Shown: positions 52,577 through 60,778, counted from the first letter of the stretch. The stretch is 64,000 nucleotides of DNA from Hymenobacter sp. BT730 (GCF_030542105.1 NZ_JAUOFB010000001.1:682001-746000), one strand, 5' to 3'. Program-made: numbers and translations. Notes: generated from the sequence alone by a model not told the origin.

Positions 52577-52739
52577 CCGGCCGCCGGCGGCTGTTCGTGT
52601 GTCCGGCCATACCCGCCCAGGCTATGTTAAGAATTCCGGGTGCGGCAACCTTCGCTAGCTGAATTGCGGATACCCTCTTGCGGTTGATGCTCTTATTAAA
52701 GTCTCAAAAGTCTCACTATTCCTTATATCAACAGAAGCC

Positions 52740-53060
52740 ATGAAAAAGAAGAACAAGACTAACGCTAAAGCGAAGGCGGCCCCCAAAGCGGCTAAGAAGA
52801 AATCCCTGCTGGGCGGGGCGGCCAAGTCCCTCAAAAAACTGACCAAGGGCGGGGGCAAACTGAGCGCCACGCAAAAGGTTGCGGGCGGGGCTGCCCTGGT
52901 AGCGCTGGGGCTAGGCTATTTAGCCAGGCGTCGCAAGGCGGCCACCAAGCCAGTGAATCCTGCTTCCGATGCTACGGCTGCAGAAGATAACCTGGCCGCT
53001 TTGGAGGGAGTCAGCAAGAAATCCTCACCGAAAGGTTCAGCTAGCACCAGTGCAGCTTAA
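52740..53060 (+). CDS. Small lysine-rich membrane protein, second of a paralogous pair
   Basis: The 106-residue protein starts with a Lys/Ala tract (KKKNKTNAKAKAAPKAAKKK), then GGAAKSLKKLTKGGG, the shared core KLSATQKVAGGAALVALGLG with one membrane helix, and a Ser/Ala-rich tail. It is related to the 52172 protein, but the tail differs. It lies 163 bases after that gene on the same strand and ends before a long hairpin. The function is unknown. The Lys/Ala tract resembles that of small nucleoid-associated or histone H1-like proteins, though the membrane helix argues against a simple DNA-binding role. Confidence 0.65.
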   Translation: MKKKNKTNAKAKAAPKAAKKKSLLGGAAKSLKKLTKGGGKLSATQKVAGGAALVALGLGYLARRRKAATKPVNPASDATAAEDNLAALEGVSKKSSPKGSASTSAA

Positions 53061-53082
53061 GTAGGCTAACTACTAAATCATG

Positions 53083-53151
53083 AAGCGCTGGCTGCTTCAC
53101 TTGCCGGACGAGGATAATTCCCCGTTCACGCAAGTGGAGCAGCCAGCGCTT
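53083..53151. terminator. Long hairpin after the paired small membrane proteins
   Basis: A 22-base stem with one mismatch (53083-53104 with 53130-53151; arms begin AAGCGCTGGCTGCTTCACTT) has a 25-base loop and a T-rich right flank. It lies between convergent genes. Confidence 0.75.
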
Positions 53152-53197
53152 CTTTGTTTTACTTAGAAATTGAAGCGAACAACGCCCTAGTTATCGG

Positions 53198-54190
53198 CTA
53201 TGGTTTTTCCTCGGTGGCCGCTGGCTTGGCGCCCCAGCGCTTCTCGCGCCAGGCTTGTTGCTGCTCGGCGTCCAAGAAGGTCCAGGCCACCACCCGGCTG
53301 ATTTTGTGGCCCTGCGTCATGGAAATGGTGCGCACCTCCACTGCCCCCAGCTTTTTCAGCGACTTGTACAAGCCGGGCAAGGTTTCTTTCTTGGAAACCA
53401 GCGTGGTAAACCAGAAGCACTTGCTCTTAATCAGGACGCTTTCTTCGGCCATGCGCCACAGGAAGGTGGCCTCGCCACCGGGGTACCACAGCTCCGTGCC
53501 CCGGCCACCAAAGTTGGCTTCGGGCTGGGGAGTTCTGGTGGTGCCCAGGTTGTGCTCCTTGCGCCGGCTGGCCATGTCCGCCTCGGCTTGTGAGCCGTGG
53601 AAAGGCGGGTTGCACATGGTTAGGTCGTACACCTCATTGGGCTTTAGCACCCCGTCAAAAATATCGTCCTTGGTAGCCTGTTGACGGATTTCTACCGCCC
53701 CGGCCAGGGAGGGGTTGCTGGCCACAATCTGCCTGGCCATGCGCACGGCCACCGGGTCTACATCAGAGCCCACAAACTTCCAGCCGTATTCCCGATGCCC
53801 AATGATGGGATAAATGCAGTTAGCACCCACGCCCACATCCAGCACCCGAATGCTGCGGCCGGTAGGCACTACGCCCTCGTTCACGCTGGCCAGCACATCG
53901 GCCAGGTAGTGAAGATAATCGGCCCGGCCCGGGATGGGCGGCGTGAGGTAGCCAGCCGGAATATCCCAGTGCTGAATGCCGTAGAAATGCTTCAGCAGCG
54001 CCTTGTTCAGGGCCTTTACCGCCTCGGGATTGGCAAAGTCGATGCTCTCATCTCCATACTGATTTACGGCTACAAAGGCGGCCAGCTCCGGGTAGGTTTT
54101 GATGAGCTGCGGAAAATCGTAGCGGCCCTTGTGGCGGTTGCGCGGGTGCAGATTCTCTTTATCGGGGGCAGTATTTTTCTGTTGGCTCAT
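53198..54190 (-). CDS. rlmF: 23S rRNA A1618 N6-methyltransferase
   Basis: From ATG 54190 the product has 330 residues. RlmF adds a methyl group to N6 of A1618 in 23S rRNA. The order of motifs fits: LHPRNRHKGRYDFPQLIKTY at the start, the SAM site VLDVGVGANCIYPIIG, GSDVDPVAVRMARQIVASNP, the catalytic NPPF (TMCNPPFHGSQAEAD), and the C-terminal TISMTQGHKISRVVAWTFL. Length is normal. An exact TACCTTTG box lies on the minus strand at 54295-54302, 105 bases upstream. The frame extends six codons to 54208. Confidence 0.95.
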   Translation of the reverse strand: MSQQKNTAPDKENLHPRNRHKGRYDFPQLIKTYPELAAFVAVNQYGDESIDFANPEAVKALNKALLKHFYGIQHWDIPAGYLTPPIPGRADYLHYLADVLASVNEGVVPTGRSIRVLDVGVGANCIYPIIGHREYGWKFVGSDVDPVAVRMARQIVASNPSLAGAVEIRQQATKDDIFDGVLKPNEVYDLTMCNPPFHGSQAEADMASRRKEHNLGTTRTPQPEANFGGRGTELWYPGGEATFLWRMAEESVLIKSKCFWFTTLVSKKETLPGLYKSLKKLGAVEVRTISMTQGHKISRVVAWTFLDAEQQQAWREKRWGAKPAATEEKP

Positions 54191-54294
54191 AGGGCGGGGT
54201 AGAAACACCTGTTGGCGTCTCGTTGAGGCTGCGGTTGCGAAGGGTGGAGCCGCGAATAAGCGCTGCTACGGCGGAACGCCTGCTCAAAGGTACC

Positions 54295-54302
54295 CAGACT
54301 TC
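54295..54302 (-). promoter_or_regulatory. Candidate rlmF -7 box (TACCTTTG)
   Basis: An exact minus-strand TAnnTTTG match, 105 bases before the rlmF ATG and just after the WD40 gene stop. Confidence 0.45.
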
Positions 54303-54334
54303 GGGCAACCTTAGTGCGGCCCCTCTGACCGGCC

Positions 54335-55411
54335 TTAGTGTGCCCGCTGCCAGATGTGCACGGTATTGTCGGCGCTGGCGCTGGCCAGCCAGTTGCCATC
54401 CGGGCTAAAGGCCACATCGTGTGCATCGTCTGTATGCTCGGCAAAGGTTTGCAGCAGCTGGCCGCTGGCCGTATCCCAGAGCCGCACCGTAACGCCGTTG
54501 GGTAACTGCGCGCTGCCCACGAAGTGCTGCCATATTTCCCCAATCTCCGACCGGTCCCGGCTGCTGCTGGCCAGCTGCCGCCCATCAGGGCTATACGCTA
54601 TGCCGTACACGCATTCTGCCTCGCCGGTAAGGGTGCGCACCAACCTGCCTTCGGGCAGGCTCCAGATCTTCACCGTTTTGTCGTCGCTGCCGCTGGCTAG
54701 TTGTCGGCCGTCGGGGCTGTAGGCTACACTGAGCACGGCCTGGGTGTGCCCGGTAATGGTGCGCTCCAAGGCGCCCGTAGCTACGTTCCATAACTTAATG
54801 GTATCATCGAAACTGCCGCTGGCCAGCTGTCGGCTATCGGGGCTAAAAGCCACACTCCAGATGTTCAGTTTATGCCCCTTTAGGGTCCGGGCAGGCGTGG
54901 CGGAGGCTCCTGCTACTGCCCAGAGCCGGATGGTCTTATCCTCGCCGGTGCTGGCCAGGTAGCGCCCATCGGGACTGAAGGCTACTGACCATACGGTGCC
55001 GGTATGCCCGGGCAGGGTAGCGGCAAGTGTCCCATCCGCCACTCGCCAAAAGCGCACCTGGTCATCGTAGCAGCCGGTAGCCAGATACTGCCCATCGGGG
55101 CTGAAAGCCATAGCCGTAACGCCGATAGGGTGTTTCAGCCGGCGTAATAAAGTACCCTCTTTATCCCACAGCAGCACGGTGCTATCAATGCCACAGCTGG
55201 CCAGCACTTGGTTATCGGGGCTGTATACTACCTCCCAAACATGTGCCTTATGGCTGGTTAGCACTTTGTGCAGCTTGAATAAGCCGCTATTGGTTTGCGC
55301 AGGCGCGCGGTGCAGATGCTGATATAAGAGCACCACGCCCAGGAGGAGCGTTAAAACAACAAAAAGGGGGACTACTTTAAAACGACGTGCGGGAGTCAGA
55401 ATGCTAGGCAT
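54335..55411 (-). CDS. Membrane-anchored WD40-repeat protein
   Basis: The 358-residue protein has one N-terminal helix (VVPLFVVLTLLLGVVLLYQ) and seven WD40 repeats that should form one propeller outside the cytoplasm. Each repeat has GH near its start and SPDGxxLASxxxDxTxxxW (for example VAFSPDSRQLASGSFDDTIK and VAYSPDGRQLASGSDDKTVK). One repeat has an insertion of about 20 residues (EIGEIWQHFVGSAQLPNGV). The repeats are close to each other in sequence. It should act as a protein-binding platform; no partner is visible. The gene is single, on the same strand as rlmF. Confidence 0.88.
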   Translation of the reverse strand: MPSILTPARRFKVVPLFVVLTLLLGVVLLYQHLHRAPAQTNSGLFKLHKVLTSHKAHVWEVVYSPDNQVLASCGIDSTVLLWDKEGTLLRRLKHPIGVTAMAFSPDGQYLATGCYDDQVRFWRVADGTLAATLPGHTGTVWSVAFSPDGRYLASTGEDKTIRLWAVAGASATPARTLKGHKLNIWSVAFSPDSRQLASGSFDDTIKLWNVATGALERTITGHTQAVLSVAYSPDGRQLASGSDDKTVKIWSLPEGRLVRTLTGEAECVYGIAYSPDGRQLASSSRDRSEIGEIWQHFVGSAQLPNGVTVRLWDTASGQLLQTFAEHTDDAHDVAFSPDGNWLASASADNTVHIWQRAH

Positions 55412-55507
55412 AGCTCAAGAATTAGAGAGGATGCCAGCAAATTAATAAATCATATAGAACCTTGCAATGCATAGTAGTAAAAATAAATTTAAGACTGTAC
55501 CTCATCA

Positions 55508-55558
55508 GGCATAGAAAAGCGGCTGAACTCCTTGTGAGTCCAGCCGCTTTTCTATGCC
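55508..55558. terminator. Terminator after the metallo-beta-lactamase-fold gene
   Basis: A long stem (GGCATAGAAAAGCGGCTG and complement; one mismatch beyond this) lies just past the stop of the 55567 gene, with T4 in the right arm and A4 in the left. Confidence 0.8.
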
Positions 55559-55566
55559 ATTGCTTC

Positions 55567-56562
55567 TTAAGAAGGATAAGTAGTTCTGATTTTAGGCTTC
55601 GGCAGCTTGCTGCGTTTTTTGCTCAGCATCAGTGCTGCGGCGCCTACTGCTCCAGCTACTAGGGCAGTAGTTACCCAAGGGCTAACCACCGGCGGTGGTA
55701 CGGAGCGGACGCCGGATTCATCGGCGGTGGCAGGTTGATTGACATAACGGCCGTGGGCCGGCACGGCTTTTTCCCGGAAATTCTCTGCCAGCTCCTGTAG
55801 CTGCTGGCGCAACTCCTCGCCAAACATGGGAATACCATGCCCGGTAGCGGCTACTTCCGGGTTCAGGCGGGCCAGCGCTTCCACCGAAGTTCGGGCCTGC
55901 TCCCAATCCGGGGTGAAATAGGCGGGTGGGCCGTGCACTTCCTGCTTCTGGCTCCAAGTAGCCAGCACCGATTCTCCCTCCACCGTGACAAAGGCATCAC
56001 CGGCCAGCAGGGTACGGTCTGCTTCGCGGAAAAACGAAACGTGGCCGGGGGTATGGCCGGGCGTATGCACCCAGCGCCAGCCTGGCAGGTGGGGCACCGA
56101 GCCATCTTCGGGTAGCGCCTGCACCCGGTCACCCAGGTTAAGGGGCTTTTTGGGATAGAGGAAAGACATGGCCGACATACCACCACCTACGGTCGGGTCG
56201 GGGGCAGGGTAGGAGGAGCGCCCGGTGAGATAAGGCAGTTCCAGGGGGTGGGCGTATACCGTTACTTCGGGCCAGGCTTCCAGCAGGGAGGGCAGGGCGC
56301 ACACATGGTCGAAGTGGCCATGCGTGAGGACAATAGCCTGCGGGTGCGAGTCAGGACCAAACAGCTCGGCAGCATGCTGGCGAATTTTATCGGCGGAGGC
56401 AGGCAGCCCGGCGTCTACCAGCACCCAAGGCGCGCCGGTTGCCTCCTGCTCCTGGGGCCACACATAATAAAGGTTCACAAAGACATTGCGCCAGCCCGTA
56501 ACGCCGGGAACTACGGCTTGCAGGGCGGGGGTATTCGCGCGGTTAGCATGGTTAGAGAGCAT
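55567..56562 (-). CDS. Metallo-beta-lactamase-fold hydrolase with C-terminal membrane tail
   Basis: The 331-residue protein has the metal ligands of the fold: H81, H83, D85 and H86 (LTHGHFDHVCALPSLL), a later His in HTPGHTPGHVSF, Asp in LLAGDAFVTV and His in ATGHGIPMFG. Past residue 260 it carries a linker, a transmembrane helix (VTTALVAGAVGAAALML) and a basic end (KKRSKLPKPK). The catalytic part should face the cytoplasm. The substrate is unknown; glyoxalase II-like or quorum-lactonase-like reactions are possible. A terminator follows. Confidence 0.88.
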   Translation of the reverse strand: MLSNHANRANTPALQAVVPGVTGWRNVFVNLYYVWPQEQEATGAPWVLVDAGLPASADKIRQHAAELFGPDSHPQAIVLTHGHFDHVCALPSLLEAWPEVTVYAHPLELPYLTGRSSYPAPDPTVGGGMSAMSFLYPKKPLNLGDRVQALPEDGSVPHLPGWRWVHTPGHTPGHVSFFREADRTLLAGDAFVTVEGESVLATWSQKQEVHGPPAYFTPDWEQARTSVEALARLNPEVAATGHGIPMFGEELRQQLQELAENFREKAVPAHGRYVNQPATADESGVRSVPPPVVSPWVTTALVAGAVGAAALMLSKKRSKLPKPKIRTTYPS

Positions 56563-56696
56563 AGGGACAATAAATTAAAGTGAGAAATAGCCGAGCCATT
56601 CCCTACGCTTGAACCTTAACCGGTGTTTTCCAAATATCCAGCCGGGCCGGCAGCACCGCCACCTAACATGCCCCTCTAAGTGATAGCCCTCGGCCT

Positions 56697-56742
56697 ATAC
56701 AAGCAAAGGCGGACGCTCCTCGGAGCGTCCGCCTTTGCTTGT
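56697..56742 (-). terminator. Terminator after the cold-shock gene
   Basis: A long perfect stem (ACAAGCAAAGGCGGACGCTC and complement, short loop) lies 107 bases past the stop of the 56849 gene. Confidence 0.7.
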
Positions 56743-56848
56743 ATGCTGTTTGGGGCAGGGGACTTTTGATGTGGCAAAAAGCATCGGGCGGGCTGCTGCC
56801 CGAAAGCGGCAATCCGGCAGATGCAAGAATGTAAGGCTAGACCATAGG

Positions 56849-57307
56849 CTAGCTTTCGAGTTTCACACGAACGGCGTTGAGACCCTTCTGGCCCATCTCC
56901 ACCTCAAAGCTTACTTTGTCGCCTTCCTTGATCTGGCTCACCAATCCGTTGGCGTGCACAAAAATGCTCTCCTGGGATTTCTGATCCTTAATGAAGCCGT
57001 AGCCTTTGGAGTCGTTGAAGAACGAAACCACGCCTTTGCGGATGGCGTCGGCGGGGTCCACCTCTTCCTGCTTGCGGGCACCCAGCTGGATATCCTCCGT
57101 CTTAATTTCCTTCTTCTTCCGCGTTGGGTCCGGAGGAGTAGCGGAGATGTTGCCGTTTTCGTCAACATATGCCAGCATCTCATCCAGGTTTTTGCCATTA
57201 GCGGCATTGGCCTGGCGCTCTTCTTTGCGCTCGGCTTTATCCAGTTTCTTTTTCTGGCGTTTTTTCTCGTTTTCCTTCTTGCCGAAAGTTGCTTGTGACC
57301 TGCCCAT
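56849..57307 (-). CDS. Cold-shock-domain protein with basic N-terminal extension
   Basis: From ATG 57307 the product has 152 residues. The C-terminal 65 residues are a cold-shock domain with RNP1 (DSKGYGFIKD) and RNP2 (SIFVHANGL), which binds single-stranded RNA or DNA. The first 85 residues are a highly charged extension (KKENEKKRQKKKLDKAERKE, then YVDENGNISATPPDPTRKKK) of a kind seen in Bacteroidota cold-shock proteins. It may act as an RNA chaperone. The upstream gap of 324 bases (57308-57631) holds no gene and may carry a long 5' leader, as cold-shock genes often do. Confidence 0.92.
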   Translation of the reverse strand: MGRSQATFGKKENEKKRQKKKLDKAERKEERQANAANGKNLDEMLAYVDENGNISATPPDPTRKKKEIKTEDIQLGARKQEEVDPADAIRKGVVSFFNDSKGYGFIKDQKSQESIFVHANGLVSQIKEGDKVSFEVEMGQKGLNAVRVKLES

Positions 57308-57631
57308 GTGTGATATGAAGTATAGTGATGTCCCTGTGCTGTGCAGCAAAGTTGCACATAACTAACACAGAATTGTTGATTAGTAAAAACAGATACGTAA
57401 AACTGAAAGTTCAGCGCATCTAAAAAAGTGTGAATCTGTCCGTATGGCCCGGTTAGCCAGCGCTATTTTGCAGCGGACCCCGTAACAACAGCTATGCTGC
57501 GGGCAGCACGTCAGCTGTGGAAGGGATAAGAGAAGAAAGACAGGGGATTTACCAGCTACCTAAAATGCACCGTTTCCCTAAATAAAGCAACAGTGCGCCT
57601 TAGCGAAGGTTATTGTGCAGCGCAAAAAGCG
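57308..57631. other. Gap upstream of the cold-shock gene
   Basis: No coding frame is seen. It contains a minus-strand CAACTTTG near-match to the -7 box close to 57345 and a weak AGCGC/GCGCT hairpin near 57618-57632 that may end the PhnA-like gene. A long leader for the cold-shock mRNA is possible. Confidence 0.4.
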
Positions 57632-57841
57632 CTAGGCTTTTCTAATGAAAGCCGCCTTCAATACCATCATGGAGCCGCCAGCCTTGCCTTCTACTTCCTC
57701 AGGGTCATCAGTGAGACGAATATTTTTCACCACCGTGCCACGCTTGAGCGTTTGCGACGAGCCCCGAACTTTGAGGTCTTTGATGAGTGTCACTGAGTCG
57801 CCGTCGTTAAGTAGATTGCCGTTGCTGTCTTTTACGTCCAT
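57632..57841 (-). CDS. PhnA-like (YjdM C-terminal) small protein
   Basis: The 69-residue protein matches the C-terminal domain of PhnA/Yjd[21 protein letters not shown], then [20 protein letters not shown] and a closing [14 protein letters not shown]. It lacks the N-terminal zinc ribbon. The domain is an SH3-like barrel. Despite the name, PhnA is not needed for phosphonate use, so the function should be called unknown. It is a single gene next to rluE on the same strand. Confidence 0.88.
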   Translation of the reverse strand: MDVKDSNGNLLNDGDSVTLIKDLKVRGSSQTLKRGTVVKNIRLTDDPEEVEGKAGGSMMVLKAAFIRKA

Positions 57842-57930
57842 GAAGGGGAAATAGGGGAAGGATAGCGCAAGGCCGTCTTACCGGGGGCTTGCTGGTACAA
57901 ATATCCACATTTTATAGCTAGTCTCGCGGG

Positions 57931-58542
57931 CTAATATTCGGAGTCCTGCATTTCGGGGGTTAAAAGCCCGGCTACCTCCTGCACCTGTCCCGGCTGCAGG
58001 CTGCCCAGCACCAGTGCGCCAATGCGCACGCGCACCAGGCGTAGGGTTGGAAAGCCCACAGCAGCCGTCATTTTGCGCACCTGACGGTTTTTGCCTTCCG
58101 TCACGGTAATGCTCACCCAACTGGTAGGGCCGTGCCGGTCGTCGCGGATTTTGCGGCTGCGCGCCGGCAGGTCCGGGGCCGTTTCCAGCCGGAAGGCGGC
58201 GCAGGGCAGCGTCAGGTACTTTTCGCCATCTACCCCAATTTCCACGCCCTGCTGCAGCTGTGCCACGGCTTCGTCGGTTATCTGGCCGTCTACCTGGGCG
58301 TAGTATTCCTTTTCCACGTCTTTGCGCCGGATTCGCTCACTTACTTTGCCGTCGGTAGTCAGCAGAATCAGGCCCTCGCTGGCTTCATCCAGGCGGCCGA
58401 TGGGCATGGTGCCTTCGGGGAAATCGTGCAGGGAGCCCAGGAAGTTCTTTTTCTGCTCCTTGGAAGCTTGGCTGCGAAACTGGCTGAGGTAGCCAAAGGG
58501 CTTGTGCACTAGAAAGTGCTGGTGCGTGATGGGTTCCTCCAT
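57931..58542 (-). CDS. rluE: Pseudouridine synthase, RluE-like
   Basis: The 203-residue protein belongs to the RsuA/RluB/RluE branch. The catalytic Asp is D52 in PIGRLDEASEGLILLTTDGK; other family segments are YYAQVDGQITDEAVAQLQQG and VTEGKNRQVRKMTAAVGFPT. It opens directly with HFLVHKPFGYLSQF, with no S4 domain, which fits RluE (23S rRNA position 2457 in E. coli). A TATCTTTG box lies upstream at 58577-58584. The exact target base here is inferred from family resemblance. Confidence 0.88.
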   Translation of the reverse strand: MEEPITHQHFLVHKPFGYLSQFRSQASKEQKKNFLGSLHDFPEGTMPIGRLDEASEGLILLTTDGKVSERIRRKDVEKEYYAQVDGQITDEAVAQLQQGVEIGVDGEKYLTLPCAAFRLETAPDLPARSRKIRDDRHGPTSWVSITVTEGKNRQVRKMTAAVGFPTLRLVRVRIGALVLGSLQPGQVQEVAGLLTPEMQDSEY

Positions 58543-58576
58543 TCGGGAAAGAAAAGCGGTGGGGCGAAATCGGGTA

Positions 58577-58584
58577 CAAAGATA
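58577..58584 (-). promoter_or_regulatory. Candidate rluE -7 box (TATCTTTG)
   Basis: An exact minus-strand TAnnTTTG match, 34 bases before the rluE ATG. Confidence 0.5.
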
Positions 58585-58695
58585 CCACGGGGCCGCGGTA
58601 ATGGTTGAGGTGCCTGCTTAAGTGAGCCTGGCCGCCAGTAGGCAACGCTTTGGCAACCATCAGCATCTGCCTGTCACACCTTCCCCTTCCCGCTT

Positions 58696-59793
58696 ATGCT
58701 TCCCTCGTTTCTACTGACTTCTTACCTGGCGCTGGCCTCGTTGGTATCTCCTCCCACCGAAACGGCTGCCGTAACCATCAGCGCCGCGCCTGCCCGCGTG
58801 CTGCTGGAGGAGCGAAATGGCTCCCGCCTCAACTTCGATTTTGCCGTGCAGGCTGGTCCCGATTCGCTTTGGCTGCAGAAAGTAGAGGTATCGGTCTATG
58901 ATAAAAGCGGTGCGCTGGTAGTGCGCAAGTTTGTGGATAACAATGGCTTTAGCCCCAGCATCACCAGCCTGTCGCACCGGGTATTTGCGCCCGGGCAAAT
59001 GGCGCTGGTGTTCAATACGTTTCACTCATTTCCGGCGGATGTAGACGTCGCCCGGATGAGCTACACCTTCGAGTTTCAGAAGGCTAACCGGGCCGAAGTC
59101 ACGCAGACGGTGGAGGTGAAGCCGGAGCGCTACCAGCCCAAAGCCGCCCTGAAAATTCCCTTGAGCGGCCGCCTGCTCATCTGGGATGGTCACGACGAAA
59201 ATGCCCACCACCGCCGCCTCGATTTTCAGCATCCCGTGGCCCGGCAGTTCGGTATCCGCAGCAACTTTATGCGCTACGCCCACGATTTTGTGGTGGTGAA
59301 TGAGAAAGGCGACAAGAACACCGGCACCGGCAAAAAGAACACCGACTACTTCGGCTTTAATCAACCCGTGCATGCCCCCGCTGCTCGCCGTGTAGTGGCC
59401 GCCTATTCTCAGCAACCCGACAACGACAACGGCCAAGACTTCTTCAACCCCCGTGACATGGTGGGCAAAGACCCCTTGCTGCTCTATGGCAACTACCTCG
59501 TCATCGACCACGGCAGCGGCGAGTTCAGTTTGCTGGGCCACCTGCGCCAGAACAGCCTGCAAGTGAAAGTAGGCGACCAGGTGCGCGCCGACCAGGTGCT
59601 GGCCCACGTGGGCTCCTCGGGCAGCTCCTATTTCCCGCACCTGCACTACGAGCTGCGCACCGGCAAAGACCTGAACGTGGAAGGCCTGCCCGCCTACTTC
59701 CGCAAGTTCCGGCTGGTGCGCGGTAGCCAGAGCCGCCCGGTAGCTACCGGCGCCATTGACAGCGGGGATATTGTGCTGCAGGAACGGAAATAA
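58696..59793 (+). CDS. M23-family (LytM-type) peptidase
   Basis: The 365-residue product has a signal peptide (LTSYLALASLVS). Residues 30-150 are a beta-rich domain. The C-terminal half is a LytM/M23 domain: YAHDFVVVNE (zinc His/Asp), YLVIDHGSGEFSLLGHL, VKVGDQVRADQVLAHVGSSG and FPHLHYELRTG (His315 and His317). M23 enzymes cut peptidoglycan cross-links. An insertion with GDKNTGTGKKNTDYFGF lies between the first and second metal motifs. It is divergent from rluE and ends before a terminator. Confidence 0.92.
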   Translation: MLPSFLLTSYLALASLVSPPTETAAVTISAAPARVLLEERNGSRLNFDFAVQAGPDSLWLQKVEVSVYDKSGALVVRKFVDNNGFSPSITSLSHRVFAPGQMALVFNTFHSFPADVDVARMSYTFEFQKANRAEVTQTVEVKPERYQPKAALKIPLSGRLLIWDGHDENAHHRRLDFQHPVARQFGIRSNFMRYAHDFVVVNEKGDKNTGTGKKNTDYFGFNQPVHAPAARRVVAAYSQQPDNDNGQDFFNPRDMVGKDPLLLYGNYLVIDHGSGEFSLLGHLRQNSLQVKVGDQVRADQVLAHVGSSGSSYFPHLHYELRTGKDLNVEGLPAYFRKFRLVRGSQSRPVATGAIDSGDIVLQERK

Positions 59794-59802
59794 CCAAAAC
59801 GA

Positions 59803-59836
59803 AAAGCGGCCGCAACTCCACAGAGCTGCGGCCGCT
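59803..59836 (+). terminator. Hairpin after the M23 peptidase gene
   Basis: A stem (AAGCGGCCGCA and complement, 12-base loop) lies ten bases past the stop. The T-run after it is weak. Confidence 0.65.
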
Positions 59837-60078
59837 TGTCAAAAAACCAAAACTATGCCTGACGCAAAACCTGCACATTGGGGGCCCCCAGGAGCCCGGC
59901 GTTAGCCATAGCCGCCCGGTTGTCTTGCATGGGCACTAACTGTCTCAGCAAAGCCCGGATAGAGTTTTATTTGAACGGTTGAATAGCAAACCCGGAGCCT
60001 CTGGCAGACTGATGCTGCAGGGATGAGCTCAACCCGCCCCCGCAACCTCAGCCGGAAGGGTGCCGTATCAGGCCCCAG

Positions 60079-60096
60079 TATAGCCGACCGGCTATA
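60079..60096. promoter_or_regulatory. Perfect palindrome upstream of the 60119 lipoprotein gene
   Basis: TATAGCCG-AC-CGGCTATA is an 18-base perfect inverted repeat, 22 bases before the ATG. It could be an operator or a small hairpin in the leader. Confidence 0.4.
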
Positions 60097-60118
60097 TCTC
60101 CCTCTGATTTAACTCTTC

Positions 60119-60778
60119 ATGAACAAGTCTCTTCTTTTTCTGTCAGCAGCGGTGGCGCTTACCACCGCTTCCTGCAACCAGGACAAACAAGCTGCCGTGG
60201 ATGCTGCTACTACTCCCTCCGCCGATACGGCCGTGGTAGTAAGTGATAATAATATGGACAACGACACGGCCGCCTACCGCACCGAAGCCTCCAGCCTGGC
60301 CGACCGTATTGCCAAGGACCTCAACGTGACGGATACCGTCGTGGTAACGCGCATCGAGAAAACCTACTACACCCGTGGCCGCCGCCTCAATGAAATAAAC
60401 ACGCGCTACGCCACCGATACTACGGGCCGCTATGCTGCGCAGCGCCTGGTTAATGATGAAACGGACAGCGAAGTACGGACCATCGTGACCAACCCCACGC
60501 AGTACCGTACTTACGAAACCAACCGCTCTTCCTACTACTCCGGCACGCCTTACAGCGTAACCACCACTACCACGGAGCACAATGCCGCGCCCGCTGCTCG
60601 TCGTCGGGGCCCGGCCATTGAGAAGTATGAGCAGAAAGCCAATGGTGAAACCAAAATCAAATACACCAACGGCACCACCGTTAAAATTGACAAAGACGGT
60701 GACCGGAAGGTAGAGTACTCCAACGGCGTGAAAGTAAAACGCGACGCTGATGATGGTGAGCGGAAAGTAAAAGACTAA
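60119..60778 (+). CDS. Lipoprotein with charged C-terminal repeats
   Basis: The 219-residue product has a lipobox (AVALTTASC, about Cys19). The middle is Thr/Asp-rich with a helix (EASSLADRIAKDLNVTD), and the region after residue 165 holds a short repeat of type K-I-x-Y-x-N-G-x-x-V-K (KIKYTNGTTVKIDKDGDRKV, then EYSNGVKVKRDADDGERKVK). No named domain. It should be membrane-tethered and may bind a charged ligand. A palindrome at 60079 suggests regulation. A terminator follows at 60795. Confidence 0.75.
   Translation: MNKSLLFLSAAVALTTASCNQDKQAAVDAATTPSADTAVVVSDNNMDNDTAAYRTEASSLADRIAKDLNVTDTVVVTRIEKTYYTRGRRLNEINTRYATDTTGRYAAQRLVNDETDSEVRTIVTNPTQYRTYETNRSSYYSGTPYSVTTTTTEHNAAPAARRRGPAIEKYEQKANGETKIKYTNGTTVKIDKDGDRKVEYSNGVKVKRDADDGERKVKD

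Noticed and set aside
53083..53151. Integron attC-like site
   Set aside because: The long stem suggested it, but no integrase or cassette array is present, and the position between convergent genes with a T-rich flank fits a terminator.
57632..57841. Phosphonate hydrolysis by the PhnA-like protein
   Set aside because: The protein has only the C-terminal domain, and the PhnA/YjdM family is not required for phosphonate use.
59837..60118. Cobalamin-like or other riboswitch before the 60119 lipoprotein gene
   Set aside because: A GCCGGAAGGG-like piece is present, but the other conserved boxes are not. Only the 18-base palindrome is worth noting.
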